Source of the DNA: Catellatospora sp. KI3
GTDB taxonomy: Bacteria > Actinomycetota > Actinomycetes > Mycobacteriales > Micromonosporaceae
Length of the DNA stretch: 64,000 nucleotides
NCBI RefSeq assembly: GCF_029948125.1
Contig: NZ_JASAMB010000004.1
Coordinates: 1 to 64,000, forward strand
Direction of reading: 5' to 3'
This document shows positions 25,753 to 34,354 of the stretch, piece by piece. The stretch's first letter is position 1. Every line of letters starts with the position of its first letter. Under the pieces are notes generated by a model, which saw only the letters and a program-made list of their open reading frames with translations, had not been told where the DNA came from and searched no databases. A program made the position numbers and the translations under genes.

Positions 25753-26672
25753 CAGCCGCCCGATAGGTCGTGCATCACTATCGAGGTGAGGAACTCGCTG
25801 CGTTCCGCGCCCGTCGGCGCGTGGCTGCCGGACAGCAGATGGACGGCGTTGAGCAATTGGTCGACGGCGACCTGCTCGCCGTTGTTGAGGCGAAGCAGGT
25901 AGGCCTGGATGAGTTGTTGCACGATGGCCTCATCGGCACCTGCCAGGTGGGCGCTCACCACCCGGCTGAGGATCTCCGGCGTCGGCCTCGGCATCGTGTA
26001 CCGGATGCATCGGCGCAGGAAGGGTGCGGGAAAGTCACGTTCGCCGTTACTCGTCATGACGATGAAGGGGAACTCGGTGCACCTGACGCGCCCGTCGACG
26101 ATCTCCGCGGCTTTTCGGCTGTCCCACCGTCTGATCGCCACCGACCGCCGGTCGTTCAACCGCGCGAGCTCGGGGATCTCGAACTCGCCGCGTTCCAGCA
26201 CGTCGAGCAGGTCACTGGCGAGGTCGAGGTCGCTCTTATCGATCTCGTCGATGAGCAGGGCCTGGGACGGTCCCGGCAGCAGAGCCGTGCCCAGCGGGCC
26301 CAGCTGCATGAAGACGCCGATGTCATCGTCCTGATGCAGTTGCTGGGCATGGATGCGACCAAGCGGATCGTATCGGTAGAGCGCGTCGCTCAGCGTGCTG
26401 CGGGAGGTGATGTGCCAGCGCAGCACCGGTCCGAGTCCGAGTTCGTCGGAGACCGCCTCGATCACCGTCGACTTGCCCGAACCTGGCGCTCCGGTCAGCA
26501 GCAGCGGGCGGCGCAGCAGCAGCGCGGCGTTCACGGCGTCCGTCAGCCCCTCGGTCGGCTGGAAGGCCGACGCGAGCGAGGGACGGGGAAAGGTACGCCA
26601 TGGCGGCGGTGGCGGCAGTGCCACCTGCCGGCGCACACCGTCACCCACGAAGGGAGCTGCCGTCCAGGTCAT
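25752..26672 (-). CDS. MoxR-type AAA+ ATPase of conflict system
   Basis: 306 aa from ATG with AAGGAG 7 nt upstream (in-frame upstream ATG at 26726 lacks it). Walker A GAPGSGKS (61-68), Walker B LLIDEID (139-145), sensor block MTSNGERDFPAPFLRRC. The family works with vWA-domain partners in remodelling or maturation; in vWA-MoxR-VMAP systems it is the second component. Overlaps both neighbours by ATGA. Confidence 0.9.
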   Translation of the reverse strand: MTWTAAPFVGDGVRRQVALPPPPPWRTFPRPSLASAFQPTEGLTDAVNAALLLRRPLLLTGAPGSGKSTVIEAVSDELGLGPVLRWHITSRSTLSDALYRYDPLGRIHAQQLHQDDDIGVFMQLGPLGTALLPGPSQALLIDEIDKSDLDLASDLLDVLERGEFEIPELARLNDRRSVAIRRWDSRKAAEIVDGRVRCTEFPFIVMTSNGERDFPAPFLRRCIRYTMPRPTPEILSRVVSAHLAGADEAIVQQLIQAYLLRLNNGEQVAVDQLLNAVHLLSGSHAPTGAERSEFLTSIVMHDLSGG

Positions 26673-28762
26673 GCCGCGCTCCTTAAACCGATTCTGGTGT
26701 CCAGGCTCCGGCAGAACCCCAGCCATGCGCGGTCATCCCAGACCGTCCGCAGATCGGCTATCGGGTCCTGCTCCGGCAGGCGCCACCGCCGCCGGATCGC
26801 TTGCAGGAACTCGTCGGGCAGTTGACCCCACCGTGCCGTCACGATCGCCTCCATCTGGACCGCGTCAGGCTCGGTGCCCGGGTCCGGCCAGATGACGACA
26901 GGCGCGTAGGACAGCAGCAGGTCCATGAGCGCCAGGTTCATGCCGGGGTGCTGGTGCAGCCCGAAGGTCGTGGCGGAGGAGTCGTCGGCGAGCCTCTGCT
27001 GCAGCCCCGCTCCGTCTGCTGCCGCAGCAGGGGTGAGCCAGCTGATCGTGCATGCGCCGTCCTGAGCGTCCATGAGGTCCAGCCGCCTGGATTTGTGCCG
27101 CCACAGCCGCTGCGATCCGGTGCCGCGGCGGCCCGGGCCGAGCAGGTTGCTCCAGCGCGTCCCCACGCGGTAAACCGAGCCCAGGCGGCTCTGGTACAGC
27201 ACGCCCGTCTCCGAGAGGCCGGGACCCGACGCGTACATAGCTTCGGGTCGCCAGTTCAGCAGCAGCCAGGTGGGCATGGCGATGTCGATCTCGCTGACGC
27301 CGGTGTCCATGGCCTCCGGCAGGTCATCTGCCCAGTCGACAGCCATGTTGACCAGCGCTTCGGTGCTCGCCTGATCCGGCTTGCCGTCGTGGGTGAAGCG
27401 TTCGTGGCGTATCAGGACCCCGTCGCGCAGCAGCCACACATCTGCTGCGACCGGCCACTGGCTCGTGGTCCGCGCCGTGTGCAGGTCGATGATGAGCCGC
27501 AGGGCGGGATCCGCCGCATAGCGCAGGAGTGTCTGCGCCGCGTTCCTGGCGTGAACGCCGGCGTCGAGGGAACTTGCCCAGCGCAGAAGGTCGGGGTGGT
27601 CGAGCGCCAGTTCGCCCAGCCGTGCCACAGCCGCGACGAAACGGGTCAGGCCCACCTGGTAGGGCTCTTCCTTCGTCGTGTCCTTCAGCGCCAGGAACTC
27701 GACGAAGTCCGTTTCGGTGTACAGGGTGGGGCCGTCAGGCATCTGGCGCAGGCGGCCGGGCCACGTCGCGACCGTCGTGAAGGCCTTGCGCAGCGTCGAG
27801 GTGGTGAGCAGTTGCGGGCACCATGAGCGTAGAAAGGCGCCCGTCAGCCGGGCAGCCTCCAGCTTGGCCAGCGTGTCCGACACCCGCTGCACGGCAGACG
27901 TCTGCAGCCGGCGTTGCAGCCTGGCCTGCAGTTGCGACAGTGTGGGCGCCCCCGCGAGTTCACCGTCTTCATCAGCACCAGCGATCACGTCACGGAGATA
28001 GCCGCGGCCGAAAGACCCCCATGCGCCTAGCCCATCCGGCGCCTGCCCGCTCAGCGGGTTGCGGCTCAGCCAGCGGGCCCCCTCAGCATCTCCCCCGGCG
28101 TCGACGGTAACGGCGGTGAGATTCTGGTCGGGTATGAGCTGCCTCAAGTGGGTCAGGGAATCGGCCATGGTCAGCTTGTCGCCGAAATCAGCGGACCCGG
28201 TGCTCAGCAGGTCCGCGAGCCCGCGGGAGACTCGCAGGTCGATGGCGTACTCCCCTCGACCTGCCGCAAGGAGCATCACGAGACCGAGCTGGCCTCCGGC
28301 CGTGCTGGCGAGCAGGTCGGCCACCGCAGGCGCACCTGCGGCGGCCATGCAGGTGTCCACGATGACGATGACGCCGTTGATGCGCGAATCACCGGCGGCT
28401 GCCGCGACGATGCTCCCCACATCGACGGCTTTCGCGGCGGCCTCCGGAGTCGAGTCCATTGCCAGAAAGTGCAGGCGGTTGGACTCCCCCGGTGCGAACC
28501 CATGGCCGAGTAGGCACAGGACGAGCGTCGCGCGCTGCTGCGCGGCGTGCTCGATGGCGCCGTGGAGGGCGCCGATGGTGTCCTGGAAGCCCGCGTCACG
28601 CAGCACGGCGCTGCCGTCGCGGAATCCGCCGACGCAACCTCCGGCCAGCGGGTCGAGGAACGCCTTCTCCAAGCCGTCCGCTGCCTCGCCCAACCGGACG
28701 AGGACGGTTTCCTCGGCGGCGCATTGCGATGCGACGATGATGAGATGCCGGCGAGCGCTCAT
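26669..28762 (-). CDS. caspase-VMAP conflict protein
   Basis: 697 aa from ATG in ATGA overlap with the hydrolase gene. Residues 1-240: caspase-like peptidase with catalytic dyad His87 (LLGHG) and Cys138 (VDTC). Middle region about 300-500: helical, possibly an effector-associated or VMAP-M type segment. Residues about 510-697: VMAP-C-type domain (IAMPTWLLLNWRPEAM, LGSVYRVGTRW..L, final VWDDRAWLG). Named family: vWA-MoxR-associated conflict system proteins. The intact dyad suggests a protease effector that is restrained by the other components; its target is unknown. Confidence 0.9.
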   Translation of the reverse strand: MSARRHLIIVASQCAAEETVLVRLGEAADGLEKAFLDPLAGGCVGGFRDGSAVLRDAGFQDTIGALHGAIEHAAQQRATLVLCLLGHGFAPGESNRLHFLAMDSTPEAAAKAVDVGSIVAAAAGDSRINGVIVIVDTCMAAAGAPAVADLLASTAGGQLGLVMLLAAGRGEYAIDLRVSRGLADLLSTGSADFGDKLTMADSLTHLRQLIPDQNLTAVTVDAGGDAEGARWLSRNPLSGQAPDGLGAWGSFGRGYLRDVIAGADEDGELAGAPTLSQLQARLQRRLQTSAVQRVSDTLAKLEAARLTGAFLRSWCPQLLTTSTLRKAFTTVATWPGRLRQMPDGPTLYTETDFVEFLALKDTTKEEPYQVGLTRFVAAVARLGELALDHPDLLRWASSLDAGVHARNAAQTLLRYAADPALRLIIDLHTARTTSQWPVAADVWLLRDGVLIRHERFTHDGKPDQASTEALVNMAVDWADDLPEAMDTGVSEIDIAMPTWLLLNWRPEAMYASGPGLSETGVLYQSRLGSVYRVGTRWSNLLGPGRRGTGSQRLWRHKSRRLDLMDAQDGACTISWLTPAAAADGAGLQQRLADDSSATTFGLHQHPGMNLALMDLLLSYAPVVIWPDPGTEPDAVQMEAIVTARWGQLPDEFLQAIRRRWRLPEQDPIADLRTVWDDRAWLGFCRSLDTRIGLRSAA

Positions 28763-29718
28763 GCGTCTGCCGAACCGGCCAGCAGCGCCACGGCCTCCGC
28801 CAGTGGCCCGGCCACACCAGGCGTGCTCAGATAGGTGGTCGCAGGATGCACCCACAGTCCGGTGGAGTCGACGCGGTCGGTGAGCGCCACCACGCCGGCC
28901 GTGTTGGGGGCGATCTTCCCATCCCAACCAGAACGGGCCACGATCACATCGTCGTGGTCCCAGAAGTTCAGCCACCGGCCGACCGTTTCGGGGGTCCGCG
29001 GGGGTTGCGGCCGAAGCCTCGGCCAGACGACGGTCCTCATTCCGATAGGCGATCCCATGGTCATGAAGAGCGGAACGGGCGTCGTGAGTTCATGGAGTGT
29101 CTCCAGCCCCACGACACTGCCCAGTGAATGGGCGACCACTATCGCTGGCTCATCGCCGATCGCAGCCCGCACCCGATCGCGGATCCGCGCGTCCAGGGTC
29201 GTGCCGGTGTTGTCGGCTTCACCGCGCGAGAGGTAGCGCACGACCTGCGCGAAATGCCCCCGCATGACCTTTGCGCTGATCCAGTTCGCGACAGGGTGGG
29301 GCAACACCGAGCCAAGTGTCGTCAGCACGCCGAGCAGTCTCCGGGCCGGTCCGAGCGCACCCTGCTTCTGGCCCGGTGGCATGAGCTGGGTCCGGGCGCT
29401 GCGCAGTTTCACACGTACGTCATCGGGTGGGCCGTCGTCGAGGCGCAGGTCGATCTCCTCGACCAGCAGTGCAATCAGCGCCTCGGCGTCCTCGTCGGAC
29501 AGCTCGGGCTCGCCGGCACCCTGGGCCTGCGACGGCCGGAACAGGTCCGCATAGTTCGCGAAGGCAATCTCCACGCGGCCGCCGCAGGTGGGATCGTCGG
29601 CCACCTTCTGATGCCCTGCACGAATCGCGCCGCGACGAAAGGCGCCGATCCAGGAAGTAACGTGTTCACGGCTGTCGCGGCTGCCGCCGATTCCGTGGAT
29701 GAACACCAGCTTCGGCAC
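28759..29718 (-). CDS. alpha/beta-hydrolase of conflict operon
   Basis: 319 aa from GTG with GGGAG upstream. Oxyanion-type FIHGIGG near residues 6-12, nucleophile elbow VVAHSLGS with Ser198, candidate acid in WDHDDVI and His in LWVHPATTYL near the C-terminus. No signal peptide. The fold is that of lipase/esterase-like hydrolases; similar genes sit in predicted conflict operons, where membrane lipids are candidate targets. ATGA coupling to the caspase gene places it first in the four-gene chain. Confidence 0.85.
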   Translation of the reverse strand: MPKLVFIHGIGGSRDSREHVTSWIGAFRRGAIRAGHQKVADDPTCGGRVEIAFANYADLFRPSQAQGAGEPELSDEDAEALIALLVEEIDLRLDDGPPDDVRVKLRSARTQLMPPGQKQGALGPARRLLGVLTTLGSVLPHPVANWISAKVMRGHFAQVVRYLSRGEADNTGTTLDARIRDRVRAAIGDEPAIVVAHSLGSVVGLETLHELTTPVPLFMTMGSPIGMRTVVWPRLRPQPPRTPETVGRWLNFWDHDDVIVARSGWDGKIAPNTAGVVALTDRVDSTGLWVHPATTYLSTPGVAGPLAEAVALLAGSADA

Positions 29719-29846
29719 TCTATGGCTCCCGGCGACGTCGATTTCTCCCAGAGAAGAATCTTTTCGGCTGCCGAGCGCTGTTGCAAGTACCGTTCACCTG
29801 TCGCGTTTCCGACGGACGTGGCGTCGGACCGAAGCGGCCGTCCCTC

Positions 29847-30269
29847 TCAGCTCACGCAGAGGAGTTTCACTCGCCTGATAAGGCCGTCACTCGGCAGTGT
29901 GCCGCCTCGAACGTCCTCAGCCGGCTCGAGCAGGAATGGATCACCGGAGAGCAGGATCGGGATCAGTGGTTTGCCGGTTCGCCGAGCCTCATCCACTTCC
30001 TGCCGAACGCCGGCGGCACACCGGGAGTGCTCGGTCATCAACACCATGACCGCTGCGGCGCACTCCAGGTTCACCGACACGTCGTCCCACCATCCCCGCG
30101 CGTGACGGGTCGGACCGGCGATCCAGGTGCGCACGCCCGCGGACTCCAGCTGATCGGCCAGAGCACGCGCGTAGACGTGGTCCCAGCGGCTGTGGCTCAG
30201 GAACACCGACCTAGGCTGAATGATCTCATCGAGAGCCGAAACTCCCACCGGCACTATTGTCATAACCAT
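29847..30269 (-). CDS. TIR-domain protein
   Basis: 140 aa from ATG with GCAGGAA upstream. TIR fold: RSVFLSHSRWD (20-30), LADQLESAGVRTWI (37-50), AAAVMVLMTEHS (71-82) and a Glu-rich QEVDEARR (E91 likely catalytic) before PLIPILLSGDP. Length fits a stand-alone TIR. It is 128 nt upstream of the hydrolase gene, same strand, so probably the first gene of the conflict cluster or its own unit. TIR domains cleave NAD+ or make ADP-ribose signals. Confidence 0.85.
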   Translation of the reverse strand: MVMTIVPVGVSALDEIIQPRSVFLSHSRWDHVYARALADQLESAGVRTWIAGPTRHARGWWDDVSVNLECAAAVMVLMTEHSRCAAGVRQEVDEARRTGKPLIPILLSGDPFLLEPAEDVRGGTLPSDGLIRRVKLLCVS

Positions 30270-30721
30270 CGGTTCCTGCAGCTTCGGGTCGACGGGATGC
30301 GATCAAGCGGTATCAGCTTAGCGGCGAGTAGCCGGAAGCGGGATGACCGTCACACAGTAGAGGATTTCCGCGCCCGATGCGGCGATTCCGGAGATCGGCT
30401 ACACGGCTGCCGAATACCGATGCCGGAAGAACGCGAGGATCATGCCGGGACTCACGCCGGACGTTCCGGCGTTGTGCCATGGACGGCGCTGCCGGCCCCC
30501 TGAGCAGGTATCTCCGCCGAGCCGGATCGGGCCTGCCCGCCAAAAGGGGTCGGGGCGGGCAGGCCGTGGCCGAGGACGGTTACCTGACCGATGCCGGCTC
30601 AACGAAGTTGCGGGGGTCGAGATGGCCGCGAGTGAACGCGGTTCGGGAGGCGATTGGATCGGTTAGGTACGCCGGTCAAGTGGCCATCGACGGCTCGAGC
30701 ACGGCACGGCAGGCGACGAGC
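30270..30721. other. gene-free stretch upstream of the TIR gene
   Basis: About 450 bases with no supported gene. It should hold the promoter of the conflict cluster, but I cannot point to convincing -35/-10 boxes. Confidence 0.4.
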
Positions 30722-31510
30722 TCAGCGGCGAGCGCGGCGGCCCGGACGGCGCCAGTGTCCGGAGACCCCGGTGAGCCAGGCGGCGGCGATCGCGTCGTAC
30801 ATACGCCGCAGCAGCTCGTGCACCACGCGTAGATCACGGTAGAACCGCGGATCGGCGGCGGTCGCCCACCCGTCGTGCAGCCGGAACCGGGCCGCAGCCG
30901 GGTGGGCGGAGGTGGGCGGGACGTGTCGCATCACCGCCAACCTGCTCGGCTCGACGCAGTCGGCGATCAGCGGCGCCGCGAGCACCGCCACCTCCTCGAC
31001 AATGCGGCGGCGCCGGTACGGGTCGCAGTGCCTCAGCGTCGTGGCCTGCGCGGCGATGACAGCCCTCTCCTGCGGGGTGCGCCCGACCAGATGTGCGTGG
31101 AACCTCTTGCGAGACTGGATCGAGGCACGGTCGCCGGTGGCGGGGTCGTAGCTCCAGGAGATGACAGGAGCCAACTCCGCGTCGGCGCAGTGATCGACGA
31201 ACGTGCCGAACAGCCGTGCCAGCACGGTGTCGTATGCGGCGGAGTGGTCGTGCAGGCCGGAACGGACCCGCTTGCCCGCCGAGATGACCATGACCTCGTG
31301 CAGCGCGTGCGGGAATGCTTTGTCGACCACCGCATGTCCCTCGTCCTCGCCCAGCCCGGCAGAGCAGAGCAGCCGGCCGTGTGCGCGCAGCTGCTCAACG
31401 GTGCGTAGATTGTCGTGACCCGCACCGCTCCAGTCCTGGGCGAACGCCGGCGCGGGCAGTCCATCCAGCACCGCGACGCCATCGCGGGAACGGCACAGGT
31501 GCGGCGGCAA
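30722..31510 (-). CDS. hypothetical protein, likely 5'-truncated
   Basis: 262 aa from TTG at 31510. Coding character continues upstream to a stop at 31573-31571 and includes a CNAC plus later Cys, so the N-terminus and perhaps a zinc site have been cut off, or the start is wrong. Visible motifs: FPHALHEVMVISAG, LHDHSAAYDTVLARLFGTF and KRFHAHLVGRT; the repeated His recall HIT-like or nucleotide-handling enzymes but I cannot assign it. Conserved-looking RRRRIVEEVAVL follows. Confidence 0.5.
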   Translation of the reverse strand: MPPHLCRSRDGVAVLDGLPAPAFAQDWSGAGHDNLRTVEQLRAHGRLLCSAGLGEDEGHAVVDKAFPHALHEVMVISAGKRVRSGLHDHSAAYDTVLARLFGTFVDHCADAELAPVISWSYDPATGDRASIQSRKRFHAHLVGRTPQERAVIAAQATTLRHCDPYRRRRIVEEVAVLAAPLIADCVEPSRLAVMRHVPPTSAHPAAARFRLHDGWATAADPRFYRDLRVVHELLRRMYDAIAAAWLTGVSGHWRRPGRRARR

Positions 31511-31832
31511 GAGACCTATGCCGCAAGCATTGCACGCCTGGCCGTCCTGTGACGCATCGAGTCCGCGGAACTACCCGCGCCTATCACTGGACATCGACAG
31601 CCATGATGCGCTGAGGGATGTCGATACCCATCTGTGAGGCGCTATGACGCATCGTATGTCCGACCTCGGCGCAGGCGTTATGGGCACCGGAACCGCCACA
31701 CTCGCGGTGGGCAACGAACTCGCGGTGACCCTGATCGACCTCTCAGGGCCGCATGACTGCCTTTCGGTGACTGCTGCGGTTCGCCGCCGTCGCGCTTCGG
31801 AAAGCATTTGTCTGTGCGGCGGCGAACCATAC

Positions 31833-32429
31833 CTACATCTCTGCTGCACCTGTGGCGCAGTGACGGTTCGCGCATCCCACGCGTCCGCAGGGTCTGCCCC
31901 GCTCGTGCAGTGCGGCATCAGACAGCAGCGCCCGTATCTCCTCCCTGGCCCAGGCTGGCGGGACGGTAACAGCCTGAAGGTCGAGTGGCGGCCCTGACCT
32001 TGTCCGTCGCGAAGGCGGGCTGGCTTGTACGGCCCGGTCGGTGCGAGCCCTTTCCAGTGCGCGTTGGTGGACCTCGTCGGTGTCGGGAGCGGCTTGACGA
32101 GAAACGCTCGCGGCTTGGGCGATCTGGCGTACGGCGGCACGCAGTCGCGGGTCGCTAATGGTGTTCGGTTCGAGGCGCTGCGCGGCCCGCGGGATCATGC
32201 GTTGTCGGCGCTCGTGTTCGGCGCGGACGAGCCGGACGGTTTCGACAAGGTCTACCGGCCACATCCGCTGGCGGCTGTTGGCGTAGAACCGCGACACAGC
32301 CTCCATGGCAAGGTCGAACTCGAGGTGGCCGACGGCTTCGTGCCAGGCAACGACGTCGGTCTCGCCGATCGTGCGGGAGTCGAACGCGGCGCATTTGGCC
32401 AGCACAAGCCCCATCTCGCTGGGCTTCAC
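31833..32429 (-). CDS. phage-type helicase-loader-like protein (copy 2)
   Basis: 198 aa from GTG in GTGA overlap with copy 1. Residues 1-75 closely parallel the upstream 84-aa protein (EMGLVLAKCAAFD.R......VAWHEAVGHL, RMWPVDLVETV). This N-terminal fold is typical of small replication proteins near initiators in actinophages, reminiscent of G39P-type loaders. The C-terminal extension ends with Cys-rich CGRVGCANRHC, perhaps zinc-binding. Confidence 0.6.
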   Translation of the reverse strand: MKPSEMGLVLAKCAAFDSRTIGETDVVAWHEAVGHLEFDLAMEAVSRFYANSRQRMWPVDLVETVRLVRAEHERRQRMIPRAAQRLEPNTISDPRLRAAVRQIAQAASVSRQAAPDTDEVHQRALERARTDRAVQASPPSRRTRSGPPLDLQAVTVPPAWAREEIRALLSDAALHERGRPCGRVGCANRHCATGAAEM

Positions 32430-32680
32430 GGGACGTCCTTTCCCTCTGGCGGCTGGTCTGCCGGCGGCTGCGATCGGAGCATGGTGATGGTCTCGGTGAG
32501 GTCGACCGGCCACATCCGATTGCGGTGGTGGGCGTAGAAGTGCGCCACGGCCTGGATCGCGTGGTCGACGTCGAGGTGGCCGGCGACCTCGTGCCATGCG
32601 GTGACCTGGTCGGCGGTGACGACCCGCTGGTCGAACGAGGCGCATCTGGCCAGCACCCGGGCCATGTCGGCGTGTTTCAT
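32426..32680 (-). CDS. phage-type helicase-loader-like protein (copy 1)
   Basis: 84 aa from ATG in ATGA overlap with the initiator's downstream frame. It is a tandem duplicate of the N-terminal half of the next gene, sharing ARCASFD, AWHEVAGHL, AVAHFYAHHRNRMWPVDLTE. Helical. Tight coupling places both copies in the replication module. Confidence 0.6.
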   Translation of the reverse strand: MKHADMARVLARCASFDQRVVTADQVTAWHEVAGHLDVDHAIQAVAHFYAHHRNRMWPVDLTETITMLRSQPPADQPPEGKDVP

Positions 32681-33902
32681 TCGAGTTCTCCTCGGGCTTG
32701 TTGGGCTTCTCGTTCGGCGAACATCGCGGCGACGGCCAGGCCTGCGCGGACTTTCTGGTCGGCGGTCGACAAGGCCGGTGTTCTGTCGGCTGGGGTGAGT
32801 TCGTCGAGCCAGCGTTCGGCGCGCAGCCAGGTGCCGGGATGCGCGGTGTACTGGTCGCCGCCGCGGCGGCGTGCGCCGTCGTCGCGGTAGCGCTCGGCAC
32901 CGGCGATGATCGCGTCGAAGTCGGCGTCCTCGGCTTTGGCGATCTTGTCCCATGCTCTGCGGGCATCAGCCTTGCCGACACGCTTGGGATAGGCAGCCCA
33001 GAAGCGGTCGAAAGCGGCTCCGACGTCGGCCGCAGCCACGGCCAGCCGTGGCGCGGAGGAACGCGCCGATCGGCCGGCTTCAGCGGCACCCACAGGACTG
33101 GCAGGGCGTTCAGGAACATCGACCGCGCTGGTCGGCAGCGGCGGCGCCTCGGCGGTGACCGAGGGTGTGTTACCTGATCCCTGATCCCTGGTCCTTCTTC
33201 CCTGTTCCCTGCTCCCTGTTCCAGTCGCTGGGGTGTCGCCGCATCCTCGCGAGACCGCAGCGAGGCTGTTGGCGCACCTGCCGATTCCGAGATAGTTTGC
33301 ACAGGCCACAGAGCGGTGCAGGGGTTTACGTGATGTTTCTGGACCGGTCGCCGGGCCTCGGGACATCCCACCCGTTCGCGTGACGATGGCGGGGCGATCA
33401 CGCGCGTGATGTGGCGGCGGACCACTGCGGTGGTGCGGGTGGTGCGCTGGTGTGCGGCACGGCTCGCGTAGATGTCGCGAGGGTGTGGGGCGGGCTGTGG
33501 CTGAGGCCATGCCTGCAGGTCGAGTTCCCTGGCGTGCGCGGCGTCGAGCCTGACTGCGCCGTCGGCGTCGGGTTGCGGGTAGCGGGGTTTGCTGGGCCGG
33601 TCGATGCGCTGGTGTTCGTCCCAGTTGGTGACCTTGAGGTAGCGCTTGCCGTCGACGACGTAGCGGATGATCAGGCCATGTTCTGCAAGGCTCGCGAGGT
33701 CCTCGCGAGTGCTGTCGCGGGCTTCGCGTGGGTCGGGTTCCAGGGGGTAGATCTCGCTGGTGATGAGGCAGTGGTTGTCGCGGCCGACGCCGTTGTCGTC
33801 GACGTAGGTCCACGTGCCCGCGAAGGTCATCCGGGCCCGGATCGGAACCCTGGCGAGGGTTTCGCTGGTCCAGAACTCCGGTTTGATGGTCCTGATCCTC
33901 AT
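32677..33902 (-). pseudogene. phage-type replication initiator, frame-broken
   Basis: ATG at 33902 with AGGAGG upstream. N-terminal 110 residues match winged-helix initiators of actinophages and integrative elements (MRIRTIKPEFWTSETLARV, FAGTWTYVDDNGVGRDN, WDEHQRIDRPSKPRYP). The conserved C-terminal block (AAFDRFWAAYPKRVGKADARRAWDKI, then YTAHPGTWLRAERWLDE) lies in a different frame and ends at 32677. The two frames differ by the shift that adding one 7-nt unit would repair; a heptamer tract at 33174-33222 lies between them. Either a real pseudogene, a phase-variable gene or a sequence error. Confidence 0.7.
33174..33222. repeat. seven imperfect heptamers, consensus CTGNTCC
   Basis: Units: CTGATCC, CTGATCC, CTGGTCC, TTCTTCC, CTGTTCC, CTGCTCC, CTGTTCC (plus-strand sense), contiguous, 49 nt. 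The tract lies inside the initiator reading, between its N- and C-terminal blocks; gain of one unit or loss of two would join the two frames. Confidence 0.8.
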
Positions 33903-34245
33903 CGGATGCCTCCTTGGATACTCGTGCCTTCCGGCCGGAGAGGAAACGGAACTCCTGCGGAGCAGGGCAGGAGAAGCCGGTTCGCCCTCAGGGCGGATAC
34001 GGCATCCGCCGGTGCCGCGGAAGCGAACGGGTGGTCTAATTTGTTGCGGCCTGGCCGGCGAGAACCAAGCCGGTCGGGCCTACCGCCGGGCTGGCGGGAA
34101 GTCAGGTCTGTGGAGCCTGTGTAAGACCGATGGGCGGTACACCGCTCCTTGCTGGTAACCCAGGTCGGCAACGGACTGGTAAGCAGAAAGCTCAACCCGT
34201 GAGCGTCGAATCCCCCTGCTTCGGCTGGGGGAGATGTCAAGCTGG
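33903..34245 (+). mobile_element. possible IS200/IS605-type right-end relic
   Basis: Between the initiator and the pilus operon lies 450 bp without a complete gene. It ends in a UUCG-capped hairpin (34211-34232, TCCCCC...GGGGGA) followed by GATGTCAA, much like the right ends of actinobacterial TnpB-bearing IS605 elements, whose 3' part encodes a guide (omega) RNA. Upstream there are GC-rich segments resembling the 3' end of tnpB. No transposase ORF remains. Other explanations (structured leader or terminator) are possible. Confidence 0.4.
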
Positions 34246-34354
34246 GCTCCTTGCGTGTTCAGTTGTCGCCGCTGAGCCAGCGCGCGGACCGTGCCTTGGT
34301 CGGGGCGCCGGCGGCTGGTGGGCGGGGCATCGTGCTGCGGTCCACCTGGTGTGG

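Noticed and set aside
31644-31997. 117-aa Cys-containing plus ORF
   Set aside because: Overlaps the end of the loader-like gene and lacks a ribosome site; the Cys pattern is not convincing.
33411-34124. 237-aa plus-strand ORF over the initiator and IS relic
   Set aside because: Antisense to the conserved initiator N-terminus; no motif of its own.
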